Of a DNA stretch of 64,000 nucleotides, positions 54,001 to 61,369 are shown piece by piece (within the stretch, counting starts at the first letter, position 1; the number at the start of each line of letters is the position of its first letter). Under the pieces are notes generated by a model. That model saw only the letters and a program-made list of their open reading frames with translations. It searched no databases and had not been told where the DNA came from. The stretch is taken from positions 25,436,650-25,500,649 of the forward strand of contig NC_134026.1 of assembly GCF_964204645.1 (NCBI RefSeq), written 5' to 3'. Position numbers and translations under genes: made by a program. Source of the stretch: Tubulanus polymorphus (Eukaryota > Nemertea > Palaeonemertea > Tubulaniformes > Tubulanidae).

Positions 54001-54015
54001 GACCTTTTTCACAAC
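14779..54015 (-). CDS. CAAP1: CAAP1 orthologue, six exons (5' end missing)
   Basis: This umbrella entry covers join(54015-53851, 52085-52001, 40987-40829, 35484-35418, 35310-35145, 16110-14779) on the minus strand. The summed exons are 1974 nt, giving 657 residues and a stop with no internal stop. Residues ~14-84 (exons 1-2) match the CAAP1 domain, with KNIGFYVKDRKQM at 21-33, LIPEVLR at 49-55 and RRILDGD at 79-85. Residues 640-654 match the family C-terminus ELEMRARAIKALMK. In humans the protein is ~361 aa and is described as an anti-apoptotic factor acting on a caspase-10-dependent mitochondrial caspase-9/-3 amplification loop; the same role here is inference. The N-terminus (Ser/Lys/Arg-rich in vertebrates) is not found. 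Introns are 1765, 11013, 5344, 107 and 19034 bp. An extra phase-compatible exon could hide in a long intron, especially the last one. Confidence 0.88.
18875..18919. repeat. Minisatellite, 3 x 15 bp
   Basis: There are three head-to-tail 15-bp units: gggatttttacccag, gggatatttacctaa and gggatttttacctac. They differ only at a few positions. A related short-repeat patch (AAAATAAGCACTT repeated twice plus ATAAGCACTT) lies at about 18549-18598. Confidence 0.85.
21472..21582. mobile_element. Palindromic element, unit 1
   Basis: This ~111-bp unit starts GGATCCAGTTCCACAGTT and ends AACTTGTAAAACTAGGTC. The end is an imperfect reverse complement of the start, so the unit is flanked by terminal inverted repeats. 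The interior contains GAGTTAACTCGGTTGAAAAT and TTTAACCCAGAGC, themselves partly complementary, so nearly the whole unit can fold back. It has no coding capacity and is followed by a second copy 39 bp away. Confidence 0.7.
21622..21727. mobile_element. Palindromic element, unit 2
   Basis: This ~106-bp sister of the preceding unit has the same orientation, from GGACCCAGTTCCACAG to GCGCAACTAGGTCC. The interior GAGTTAACTCATTGAAAATG and CAACCCACAGAGTTAACTC correspond to unit 1. The flanking sequence TTTCGAAATTCCAGG before unit 1 recurs as TTTCGAAAATTCAGG before unit 2, so the pair looks like a direct duplication of ~150 bp rather than two independent insertions. Confidence 0.7.
29990..30016 (+). 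repeat. (CAG)9 microsatellite
   Basis: Nine uninterrupted CAG triplets lie inside the large CAAP1 intron. On the transcribed strand of CAAP1 this reads as CTG repeats. It is not in a supported reading frame. Confidence 0.95.
30671..31159 (+). CDS. Unassigned 162-codon ORF in CAAP1 intron
   Basis: The open frame runs from TTG at 30671 (first ATG at 30674) to a TAA stop. It lies within the 19-kb intron and opposite to the host gene. The N-terminal part is a low-complexity Ile/Thr stretch from a degenerate act-repeat. The rest is of mixed composition with a CxxC (CSIC near residue 115) and a Trp-rich end. I recognise no family. From the base composition, an ORF this long by chance in 64 kb is somewhat unlikely but not remarkable. 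It may be spurious. Confidence 0.15.
   Translation: MMVFIRLYYTITTTTITITRYFRQEVIFAIAIDVQIYQSALNSNGYIVFAPPIQRPVQLKCRKMDEWTNHSIRRFSDIFSSRRALNDMLKSSLRMKSNQIPRREMPSQWCSICSKIHRGYKTDRVCILNLVSENFDPAESYYTKPKVIHLQRLEWILPWDWG
35145..35310 (-). CDS. CAAP1: CAAP1 exon, Ser/His-rich linker
   Basis: This 166-nt exon has acceptor cgatgtttcag|TGATGG and a strong donor TCAG|GTGAGT. It completes Ser159 and encodes residues 160-214. The peptide is rich in Ser, His, Ala and Gln with SP dipeptides (MSPAHS, SSPRSHSPVQ), a typical disordered nuclear-type linker and possible proline-directed phosphorylation sites. It ends in phase 0 with NNSSDQ, matching the phase-0 start of the terminal exon (SDSSDDERSD). Because the following intron is 19 kb, an additional phase-0 exon between them cannot be excluded. 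Confidence 0.82.
35311..35417 (-). other. CAAP1 mini-intron (107 bp)
   Basis: The donor is GTAGGC at 35417 and the acceptor ...gatgtttcag ends at 35311, read on the minus strand. It is phase 2. It is far shorter than the other introns of this gene. Confidence 0.8.
35418..35484 (-). CDS. CAAP1: CAAP1 exon, short linker
   Basis: This 67-nt exon has acceptor ttctttttctag|CAAAAG and donor GATGAAAG|GTAGGC. It completes residue 137 (Ala), encodes residues 138-158 (KDTEDVIPDSASQNQDPLAD plus E) and supplies two bases of Ser159. The peptide is acidic with no recognisable fold. The evidence is the combination of a pyrimidine-rich acceptor, a donor, an open frame and exact phase agreement with both neighbouring exons. 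The next intron is only 107 bp long. Confidence 0.8.
37264..37345. repeat. Imperfect inverted repeat
   Basis: The left arm around 37264-37280 (AAATCAAGCCAATTTGT) pairs with the right arm around 37324-37345 (ACAAATGAATTGGCTTGGAATT), with small bulges and ~45 bp of loop. The pairing extends weakly outward. It is probably a relic of a palindromic element. Confidence 0.5.
39875..40456 (+). CDS. Thr-rich 193-codon ORF, unassigned
   Basis: An ATG-to-TAA open frame lies on the strand opposite CAAP1, inside its 5.3-kb intron. Residues ~15-100 are extraordinarily rich in Thr, Ile and Val (runs such as VTTTCTTTVTIKTTVT). Residues ~140-193 are hydrophilic, with TDSSDDEDG and a C-terminus ending ETGGC. 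Thr codons use ACA, ACC, ACG and ACT freely, so this is not a simple nucleotide repeat, and variation sits at third positions in this frame. An in-frame TGA immediately precedes the ATG. A 158-codon frame lies antisense at 39904-40380. It could be a small intronless gene, a retrocopy, or chance in low-stop sequence. No family is recognised. Confidence 0.3.
   Translation: MNSEGRTASTYTSSISLNITRTINSYPFITNVIVTTTCTTTVTIKTTVTSTEVSTLITIVSVVTTTITIIVVNMETTLTIPRTATMNTITTTTTGVTIPWQSDHQTVTGAINCCTIESNMNNPQMGLNGRVTARIYTFIQNTASSQRNPTDSSDDEDGVSFITDGTIFTNLRVEIQPQSVCGAPSPQSETGGC
40829..40987 (-). CDS. CAAP1: CAAP1 exon, acidic Ser-rich linker
   Basis: This 159-nt exon has acceptor cttcctttag|GTGATG and donor GCATAG|GTTAGT. 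It completes Gly84 and encodes residues 85-136 plus the first base of 137. The peptide opens DEPDEISSSGTEESSDIED, so the junction reads ILDGDEPDE. That matches the acidic stretch that directly follows the domain in vertebrate CAAP1 (ILEGD then D/S/E-rich). The rest is rich in Pro, Gln, Thr and Glu with no fold expected. Joining it to the exon at 52001 makes an uninterrupted frame, which argues against a missing exon in the 11-kb intron between them. Confidence 0.85.
41522..41759. repeat. Diverged tandem repeat with hairpins
   Basis: Two direct units, 41522-41615 and 41675-41759, share GTTGTCCA, ACTACATA, an ATGC-flanked hairpin, ATCTTTGATT, and AATCGCAGGTGCA followed by ACT. Each unit has a stem: ATGGCTG/CAGCCAT (41560-41566/41572-41578) in the first and AAAGATAGC/GCTATCTTT (41711-41719/41729-41737) in the second. 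It is a mobile-element relic or a local duplication. Confidence 0.7.
42774..42912 (-). mobile_element. GACGCC-type MITE, 5' fragment
   Basis: This segment aligns with the reverse complement of copy 1 (4138-4489). Shared stretches include ATAATTA.TTTT.GAGAGGATGT, ATCGGGGCTAGACTGGTTACC, GGTCAATTCAACTCAATT and CAAAATATCTTCATTTGGTTA. It lacks the GCACTACGTCATC box between GGATGT and ATCGGGG, and neither terminus is intact. Only one end-proximal half of the element survives. Confidence 0.6.
46039..46082. repeat. 25-bp direct repeat, two units
   Basis: The 19-mer CAGTATGAAAAGTAAGACA occurs at 46039-46057 and again at 46064-46082 without a mismatch, giving a 25-bp period. Confidence 0.9.
47798..47865 (+). 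ncRNA. tRNA-like sequence (SINE head or tRNA relic)
   Basis: A good internal promoter A box, TGGTCTAGCGGTTAAAG, lies at 47805-47821. A degenerate B box, GGGTTCATTGAT, follows at about 47839-47850. This spacing and these words resemble tRNA-Glu/Asp/Gly-type genes, but the arms do not close into a clean cloverleaf and the B box is off consensus (GGTTCRANNCC). It is therefore a tRNA pseudogene or the head of a tRNA-derived SINE rather than a functional tRNA. It sits ~40 bp left of MITE copy 2. Confidence 0.4.
47903..48306 (+). mobile_element. GACGCC-type MITE, copy 2
   Basis: The element begins TTGACACCTCAAAAAAGTAA and ends TTTTCACGGCGTCAA. Internal landmarks match the other copies: GAATCGAATTGACCGGCAAC, GTCTAACCAG, GAGTCATGGAATATATTTAA, ATTGATGACGTAGATCACAT and ATTATTGTAACGG. 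The first GATGACGTAGTGCACATC box is degenerate (ATGAAATAGAGCACATCC). It lies in the 11-kb CAAP1 intron. Confidence 0.75.
52001..52085 (-). CDS. CAAP1: CAAP1 exon, second half of CAAP1 domain
   Basis: This 85-nt exon (28 codons plus one base) has acceptor cctcttttcag|GGAATG and donor CTAGACG|GTGAGT. It encodes residues 56-83 and the first base of Gly84. The sequence IELKRRCMEHLEVMSKKRI followed by RRILDG aligns with the vertebrate IEEIKKLCQEQLELLSEKK / KILEGD segment. This exon links the first domain exon to the acidic linker. It is too short to stand out by ORF length and was found from the splice sites and the expected domain continuation. Incoming phase 0 matches the previous exon, and outgoing phase 1 matches the exon at 40987. 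Confidence 0.9.
52086..53850 (-). other. CAAP1 intron (1.8 kb)
   Basis: Bounded by GTATGT at 53850 and cctcttttcag at 52086 on the minus strand, phase 0. It separates the two halves of the CAAP1 domain. I see no repeat or gene in it. Confidence 0.8.
53851..54015 (-). CDS. CAAP1: CAAP1 exon, first half of CAAP1 domain
   Basis: This exon encodes residues 1-55 of the recovered protein. On the minus strand the acceptor reads aatatttcag|GTTGTG and the donor TTAAGG|GTATGT, so both ends are phase 0. A Lys/Asp-rich lead (VKKVKKSDKDSD) is followed by DLVKDLKNIGFYVKDRKQML and an amphipathic stretch ending LIPEVLR. This mirrors the vertebrate pattern: SLKPVSFYISD, then KKEMLQ, then MLPDVLK. No ATG with a start context precedes it in frame and it follows an acceptor, so it is an internal exon and at least one more coding exon lies to the right. 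The GTG at 54012 is not a start. Confidence 0.9.
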
Positions 54016-57000
54016 CTGAAATATTAAAACGAGACGAAAATGGTATCATTGCAAGAAGGTGGTTGGGTAGTTTCAAACTTAATTATTCATAACGACAACT
54101 GACGGTTTTAGTTTGCTGTCTGCCAATTGCGAATGGTTTTTACAGTCCGTACGAACTAACCCGTGAAAATAAATGCTGTTGAAATGGCATATGGCTTGAC
54201 GGGCTGAAATGACATTTATACCCCGGGAGAGAACTTTAAAATCCACAACTCTAGAGAATTTATTTTGCCGATTGCCGATTTCACGATTTCCATCGGGCCA
54301 TTGCCTCAGCGATAACGTTATTACGGCCGCGGTACAGAATAAAATATTTAAAACGCTTCGACGGAATTTTGTTTGCTTTCACTGTAACCGCCGGTCCCCG
54401 CGGACGGAGAATTTTCCAGTCCTCATTATCGCTTCTCAAAATAACGGGTTCTAATACGGCAAATGGAAAAATAATGACGAGTAATGCACCAGTGAGCTCT
54501 GACCGACTAAATTCTGCAAACAAACCAGGTTCCAACGCATCAAAATCAAATGTTAATTGCGCAGTATAAATAATGGCTCATGCAAACCGACAAGTCGCTG
54601 GCGAAAATTTGATAAAATTCCACTTAATATTTCAAGCTAGTGTTTGTCTTCACTCATCATCTATTTCTCATTTCAACGGAAAAAGCTAACACGAGTAAGC
54701 CTACCGCGTCGACTGATAATGAAATTCAATTACGGCCAGTCATTAGAGCGTGTCCTATAATTCTGACGATCAAATTAAAAATAAACAAAAAGACCCAGGC
54801 CGCCATTATGTAATGAAATAAAATTGAATCGCTCGCTCGGAGATCACCGGGGTGATCGCTCGCGCGGCGCTTCGTGCCGTGGTTTCATAAACAGACAGCA
54901 TCGTCAAAAACAGATTCACTACGATCAAAATGAAAACTGACTGTCTGAGAGTAAATATTGCGACGCAGGGGCAAAAAGATTCGACAAGAGTTCAATGTTC
55001 CAGCGGTAATTCACAACCGAGAAAACGCGTCGATTCAATACAATTTACTAATGCGGCCGGCGTTAACGAATCTATTTGAATGAAATGAGAAGGTGCGAGT
55101 AAAAGTTTCGATGGCTAGAACGGATTCGAAGAGTTGTCGATGTTTTAAATCTAGTGTCGATTTAGTAAAACGTTAGAGACAGATAGTACTAAATAGGTAA
55201 ACTAACTTTATTTTAGACGAGCTTACGCTACTGATGTATAGTAGCAAAAGCTCGTACCTTAGATAAAACTGGTTTACCTAAAGTATCATATGACTCTACC
55301 TTTAACTAGAATGGATTTTGGAAAACACGGAAAATTGGACCACACAATCATCGGCATCACATATCTCCTAATTCTTCCTGACGTCCGGCAGTTGAATTCA
55401 AGTGTCCGGACTATTAAAAACACCACGGTCAGTATATCGAACGGGCATACATCCGCTTGATTTTCATACATTGCAACGATATCTCGCTGTTTTATGGCTT
55501 TAGAAGTCATTAATTTTCCGGAAGATGACCGCTCATTTCCTGCATCTGTCATTTCAGATGGAAGAAAAATTTGATTCGCAGTCCTAACCGCCAGAGATCG
55601 ACATATATCTCATCTGGACACTGGTCAGGCTGCACCTGACACTCGCATATACGACACGATTATCCTCGCAACGAAGATTCGCCATGATATGATTTTTGAA
55701 GATGGAAGGCCACACTTTTTCGGGAACAGTTTATATCAAACGCAGGCAAAGCACAAAATTTTTCCCCACATCAATTCTGAGAAGTATTAGCAGCGGATTC
55801 GAACTGATGCACCCCAACAACATTGAAACATTCTTTGAAATAATGATGAAAAACTGTTTTAAAAGATTTCCTTCTGTACAACACCATTAAGAGCTATTCC
55901 ATCGTCTATTAACACGCATTTTCTAAACAAACATAAAACACCTAGAAAATGAAAGTGATCGACAATGAATAGAAAAATGTCATCTGGAAACTTAATCAGA
56001 ACTATGTACGGGCAGTTTGGCTCGTACTTCAAACTGCGGAATACTCATCTGTGGAAAGCAAACCTTAACATGTAAAGTGAATTGACGTGTAAATTTTCAC
56101 ATTTGTAGACCTACTCAAGTGGATGATGTCCGAAAGAAATGCGCGGTCCCTCCGGTAAGGTCAGTTTATTGGCTTGTCAAAGCAACGGTCAGCGTTGCCA
56201 TGGAAACACTCATATTAATATGTTCTTGTTAGTTTTGCTTTTAAGTCAAACGTGGCGTCTTAGAGGAGAAATTGGATGTTGGCTAAAATTATGGAAAGAA
56301 GTCTCGGACGAAGACGACCAACGGAGATCGAACGAGTGACATCGCATCAGCCTCGAGTCAGCGGTCATAAAATCCCTCAATGGCCAGCCGCATCAATTTG
56401 TTTATCAAAGGCTTACTCTAATCTTCTCTGAAGTTTGAAACATCCACAGGGAATTGGTGGCTTGACCAGCGAGCGCTTGAACGCGGCAAAAAGTGAAGGA
56501 TTTGTCCATTAACTGATGGCCCATAATCTGGTTTCTAGAAATACTCAAAGGACAGTCGAAAAAATAATACACTCTGATTTGTAATCTGCGTTTTTTTTCC
56601 AAAAGCGTCATCCACGTGAATGGACTATGAACAAATAACATTTTTCGACCCGGCGAAACATCATAATCATTAATGATTCACAGTACACGAACACAAGTTA
56701 TGACTTGATGAGATCAGGGGCCATCGGAGGAATGGTATAAAGGGCAAAAACAGTAACGACCGCCCCAAAAGTTATAACGAAAATATCAATAAAAATCTAT
56801 GGATACAGAAGGTTCGTCGTAACTGATGAAAGAAATTCAAGATTTTCGACAAGATTTCTAGTTGGTGGCGTAATTTCTGAGTGGGAGTAGAAGTTTTCTC
56901 TGCAGACACTTTTTCTTCAGCCGATGCGACGAAAGACGACAAAAAACAGCGGTGAAAATTATCGAATGGTCAGTTATCTCACGACACGAGGAAATAAGTT

Positions 57001-60000
57001 TCCAGGCGACTTTCAAGATACTGTAATTAACTAAATTTACAAGAAGCGATGTCCGTAAATGAACGAACCGGCGAACAGTGACCAGGTGGAGGACGGAGTC
57101 GCTCATTAAATTTGCAGTCTGATTCGCGAAAGCGGAGAGAACACCTTTGGATTCGAAGGAGTCAATTAACAAACAATGAGTCAAACAAGCGATGTCCTGT
57201 CGCAGTGACGATAATCAGGCAACAGCACGACGCAGGCGACAGCACCGCACACCGGCGCTTCGTTCGTGTCCACGGCAAAAAGAATTGACAAGAAAAAATT
57301 CAATCAATCAAAATTTATTAAACAACATCATCTCGAGACCAGTCTCTCGTGTGACATAAAAAATCCATCAGTTATCCTGAAGATCCCGACTCGGCTTGGA
57401 AAGCATGTAGCGCACGTGTATCAGCAACACGAACAGTTACTAACGACGAAGTTGTACATGACAAACACTACATGCTACCGCTGATGATGAAAAGTTTCAA
57501 AACCCAAAATGTAATTTTCCCCCTAAATCCTATCGAGTCTAATAAACAAGCCGAAAAGGGAAACTAATAGCGTCCATGTCGGTTGTATACTTTGTCACGG
57601 ACTGTCTGCTTTTAGTTATTAAGATATGAAACTGGCTGAATATAAACATCTATCGAACAGCGGTCAATATCATCCATGTCCTGTAATATCAAAATCATCC
57701 GGGATTTCATCCGGCGGGCATAAAAATATGCAAAGCCTTTATTGACATTTAATAGATATATTGGATGAACCATATCAAATATAGTTGGCCGAGCTGACCA
57801 CGTAAATCGCAGAAAACCATCTAGACCATGAATAGAATCATATATCGGAGAATGTATAACCCTACAGCTCATCAGCAATGAATTTCCATTTAAGAAATAA
57901 TGAGTTTTGAGAGATATTAATCTTCAAGGGACGCGTGTTGGACGTTAAGTAGACCTTGAGTCGTGTAGTGACGTGTCGTATGGAGTTTCAATAGCCATGA
58001 ACCCACAGAAAATGATACGCCGAGAAGGGTGAAATCAAGTCAATTGATTGAGCGGATCAGAAAGCCTCGGCTGTTTACGGATAGATGTCAGCGTGCAACC
58101 CTATCACAGCTACCAAAACACTGAGCACGCCTGTCAATAGATAAACTATCGCAGAATTAAAAGGATTATTCACCGAAATCATATTCTGGTAAAACGTTAT
58201 ATATCGTTAGATCTGCTAGAAATAGCGCCGAGCACCGCTATACAGACCAATCTAACATTTCAATAACAATTTCTATCTAGATAGATCGCAATTTCTTACA
58301 ACGTCGACTTTATTGAAGAAACTATTAAAGAAAATACATAGCGCGGCAGTACCGTTAAGCCATCAATTTACCATCAATTTTCACCACATTACATCAAATT
58401 GCAATTTGAGCGTTTAAATCCGCGTCTATTGTTGTTATGTCATTTCGCGTGAAAAGACTGCCGACTATACCGACGCGCAAAACTGGGAAGTCATTTTCGT
58501 CGACAATTTAGCACGACAATGACGATTTTCAATCCCTTAGCGAGTTTTCTTGCCGCGACGGTTCGTATAACAGACTCACAAGGTTACGGCCGCGTTTCGT
58601 CCCCGATACATCGCGGATTTACGTTTAAAGTAATTAGCTTCGTATTCAGGCGACGGCGAATAATTGGAATTTTAGCTTTTAAGCTTTCGAATCGGTGCCG
58701 ATAATTTGCCAGAAGTGAGAATCGAGTCGCTATCACTCCGCCATTATGTAAGACAAGCGCTTCCATAACGAGTGCGCGTCTGAAGATGAGAACTTTATTA
58801 TTGAAATGCACTTCATTTAAATTGTTGAGTCGATCGTCGAGGATAAAATCGCTGGAATCGTTGCATCGGCAATCACGCGTCTCTTATCTACAGCATCGTC
58901 AGATCAAACGCGTTTAGCGTTACGGGATACCCATCAATGATATCTTCAACGAGTCACTCGTGAAATGATATTCGAACTGAAGCAGATATCTAGTGGAAAC
59001 ATTTTGAAAATTATTCAATCGATGTCTATCTGTTTAAGCAGGTCCTTACGAGTCGGCCACCGAAGTGTGTATTTATGACGAAATACGTTACAGGCAAAGC
59101 TTTCATTCATTAGCATTCAGTCAAAACAAAAGATTACTGATGTACCATCAAGCCACAAATATAACCCTGAGGCAATGTACGGCGCGTAAGAGTAAGCAAT
59201 TTCACTTTAAATTGGTCAATTAAAACATCTTATTAGAAACACTTTCATCGCAGCGTTGCCATTTTCTGCGCCAGTGCATCCTACTTTGAACAGTTAAATT
59301 GTAATTATTTGAAAAATGTTCGCCCGCCTTCGAACAATTAGTGTCCGTTCCACGGCAGTAATTGCTTCATTCTCAGTGATTGGTAAAAGATTAAATTAAT
59401 CATGTTTTAAAGATAATTAGTTCCACGTAACAGCCGCAATGACCTAATCGGGAATGTACGGTATCTCGGCATAGCGATATAACAGCACGAATAGCTGTTC
59501 GAGTCATGTTATATCCACGGAAATCTGAAGATTCAGCCATCTATTATCTCATAAAAGTCCAAACTACCTTCCTCGGGATGTAGAATTTCAAAACGACTGC
59601 TTGTATAGGTTTCGTAAGGATAATATGGAGATTTTGGGATAGATTTTGTTTTACTTCACATATTCAGCCCTCGGGGATAAACTTTAATTTCGTGCGACAG
59701 CCACGACAAAACTCGTTAACGGACCGGCGCCGCAAAAACGGAACTTCTGTCGAAAAAACCAATCAAGATTTCAACTACAAAACTTCAATTTTAAATGAGT
59801 TTTCTTGCATTATTTCCTGAAATGGTATCGAATTACAAGAACCAATTTGTATCCACTGAAATTGCTTCTGAAATTCAATTCAGATTGCGGAATTGATCGG
59901 GCCCTTCTGCGCAGGTGGATGTAACGCATACGTCGCAGCGTTTTTGAATTCAATTAAAATCGAATCCTGTGACTGACAGGTTAGGAAATAGGTACTCATA

Positions 60001-60129
60001 TCGTCACCACCAAACACAGCGCAACCGTGACCACAAATGATTCATTCTATCGTCACTATACAGCGCAACAACCCTCTAGTTATTCTTCAAGAAGTATCTT
60101 GATGTTGGTAACGAGAAGCCCCAAGTTTT
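54016..60129. other. CAAP1 upstream intron/flank, no exon recognised
   Basis: Because the exon at 54015 begins at an acceptor, at least the left part of this interval must be intron. I looked on the minus strand for a donor ending in phase 0 behind a Ser/Lys/Arg-rich frame, as expected for the CAAP1 N-terminus, and found none convincing. It contains one foldback (55194-55280) and a 14-bp perfect palindrome TCTATCTAGATAGA (58272-58285). Confidence 0.5.
55194..55280. repeat. Foldback element with ~38-40-bp arms
   Basis: The left arm is 55194-55231 and the right arm 55241-55280, around a 9-bp loop (TGATGTATA). The arms share TAGGTAAAC/GTTTACCTA at the outer ends, ACGAGCTT/AAGCTCGT in the middle and GCTAC/GTAGC at the loop, with a few mismatches and a 2-bp indel. 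It is a near-perfect long hairpin with no coding capacity, such as a miniature foldback transposon or a fold-back RNA source. Confidence 0.8.
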
Positions 60130-60514
60130 TTGACGCCGTAAAAAATGTTACAATATATAATGTTTTGTAGACATTGATAACTACTCTGCGTTATCTAAGG
60201 GGTACTGTGTGAGCTGATGTGCACTACGTCATCAAAATAACAGTTACAATTGTGAATCGTGGTATTTATTTTGGAATTACATATATTTCATGACTCTTAT
60301 TTTCTCTCTGACGAAGTTTGTTTTTTTTAATAATTGAGATGTTGTGTACCACGTCATTAATATATCGGGGCTACACTGGTCGCCGATCAATTCAATTCAA
60401 TTATCAATATATACAGATTCAAATAACTGCTACTGATTCTTAATATCATGTCGTACATATCAAATCATTTATTGTCGATATTAAGTAATACATATGTTAT
60501 TTTTCAAGGCGTCG
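60130..60514 (-). mobile_element. GACGCC-type MITE, copy 3 (inverted)
   Basis: In plus orientation it begins TTGACGCCGTAAAAAATG and ends TTTTTCAAGGCGTCGA, so it is reversed relative to copies 1, 2 and 4. It carries GATGTGCACTACGTCATC at 60216-60233 (the exact reverse complement of the family box) and a degenerate second box near 60339-60357. ATATCGGGGCTACACTGG and CAATTCAATTCAATTATC match the other copies. Confidence 0.75.
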
Positions 60515-60927
60515 ACAAACTTTCTTGTTCGGCGGTGTTTCTGAGGTGTGTGGGCCATCTAAAAAATTCACGAAGTAATTAACGGATAAATTTGACACTG
60601 CAGTTACCACTACGGACTTAATAATATAATAATATGTATACTTCTCGCATAATGAATCAGTTATATAAAGATAGATGACTTGAAGCTGGTTAACGGCAGT
60701 AATCCATCACTATTCACAGCTTGTATAATTCATTGTCAAAATTATGGAAAGCGCATTAATAATCATTTGCTTTTAATAGTTGTGATGAAGTTTCGAATAC
60801 ATTTTCGATCGATCAATCTATGCAAAATATGATGTTGATAGAACTCGGCGAGATGTTTGAAATTGTAAGTAACGATATAGATATCGTGGAGAATCCGGTC
60901 AAAACAACTAACCCGGAAGTAATTCGC
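60515..60927. other. Spacer between inverted MITE copies
   Basis: About 410 bp separates copies 3 and 4. I see no gene, repeat or RNA in it. Confidence 0.5.
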
Positions 60928-61369
60928 CAACGCCTTGGAGAAAAATAACACATATACAATAGGCCTATGTATGTTGCCTAATATTAAGGACAATATAATA
61001 TGCTATTAAGGATCAAAAGTGTTATTTTGAATTTGGATATATCGATGATTGAATTGAACTAGCTTATACTTCTATGATCGAATTGACCGGCAACCAGTCT
61101 AACCAGGCTAGCCCCGATATTGATGACGTAGGGCACATGCTCAAAATACATAAATCAAAATGACATTAAAATCGATTAATAAATACAAAATAAGAGTCAT
61201 AAAATATATTTGATTACAAAATGAACGTCAAAATTCACGATTCTAATTGTTATTTTGAAACACCAATACTGATGACGTAGTACACATCGACTCACACAGT
61301 ACCCTTGGATAACGCGTAGAGGATATCACTGTCTGAAAAGCATTATTGTAACGGTTTTTAGGGCGTCAA
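60928..61369 (+). mobile_element. GACGCC-type MITE, copy 4
   Basis: It begins AACGCCTTGGAGAAAAATAA and ends TTTTTAGGGCGTCAA. It is the longest copy, with extra sequence near the left end (TAGGCCTATGTATG) and an insertion-like duplication around TTGAATTGAACTAGC. It carries GATGACGTAGGGCACATG at 61122-61139 and GATGACGTAGTACACATC at 61271-61288. Confidence 0.75.

Noticed and set aside
56405-56641. Minus-strand frame ending SEKIR before GTAAGC, a phase-0 donor candidate for a CAAP1 5' exon
   Set aside because: The peptide is hydrophobic and Cys/Phe-containing, without CAAP1 features, and no acceptor or start context supports it.
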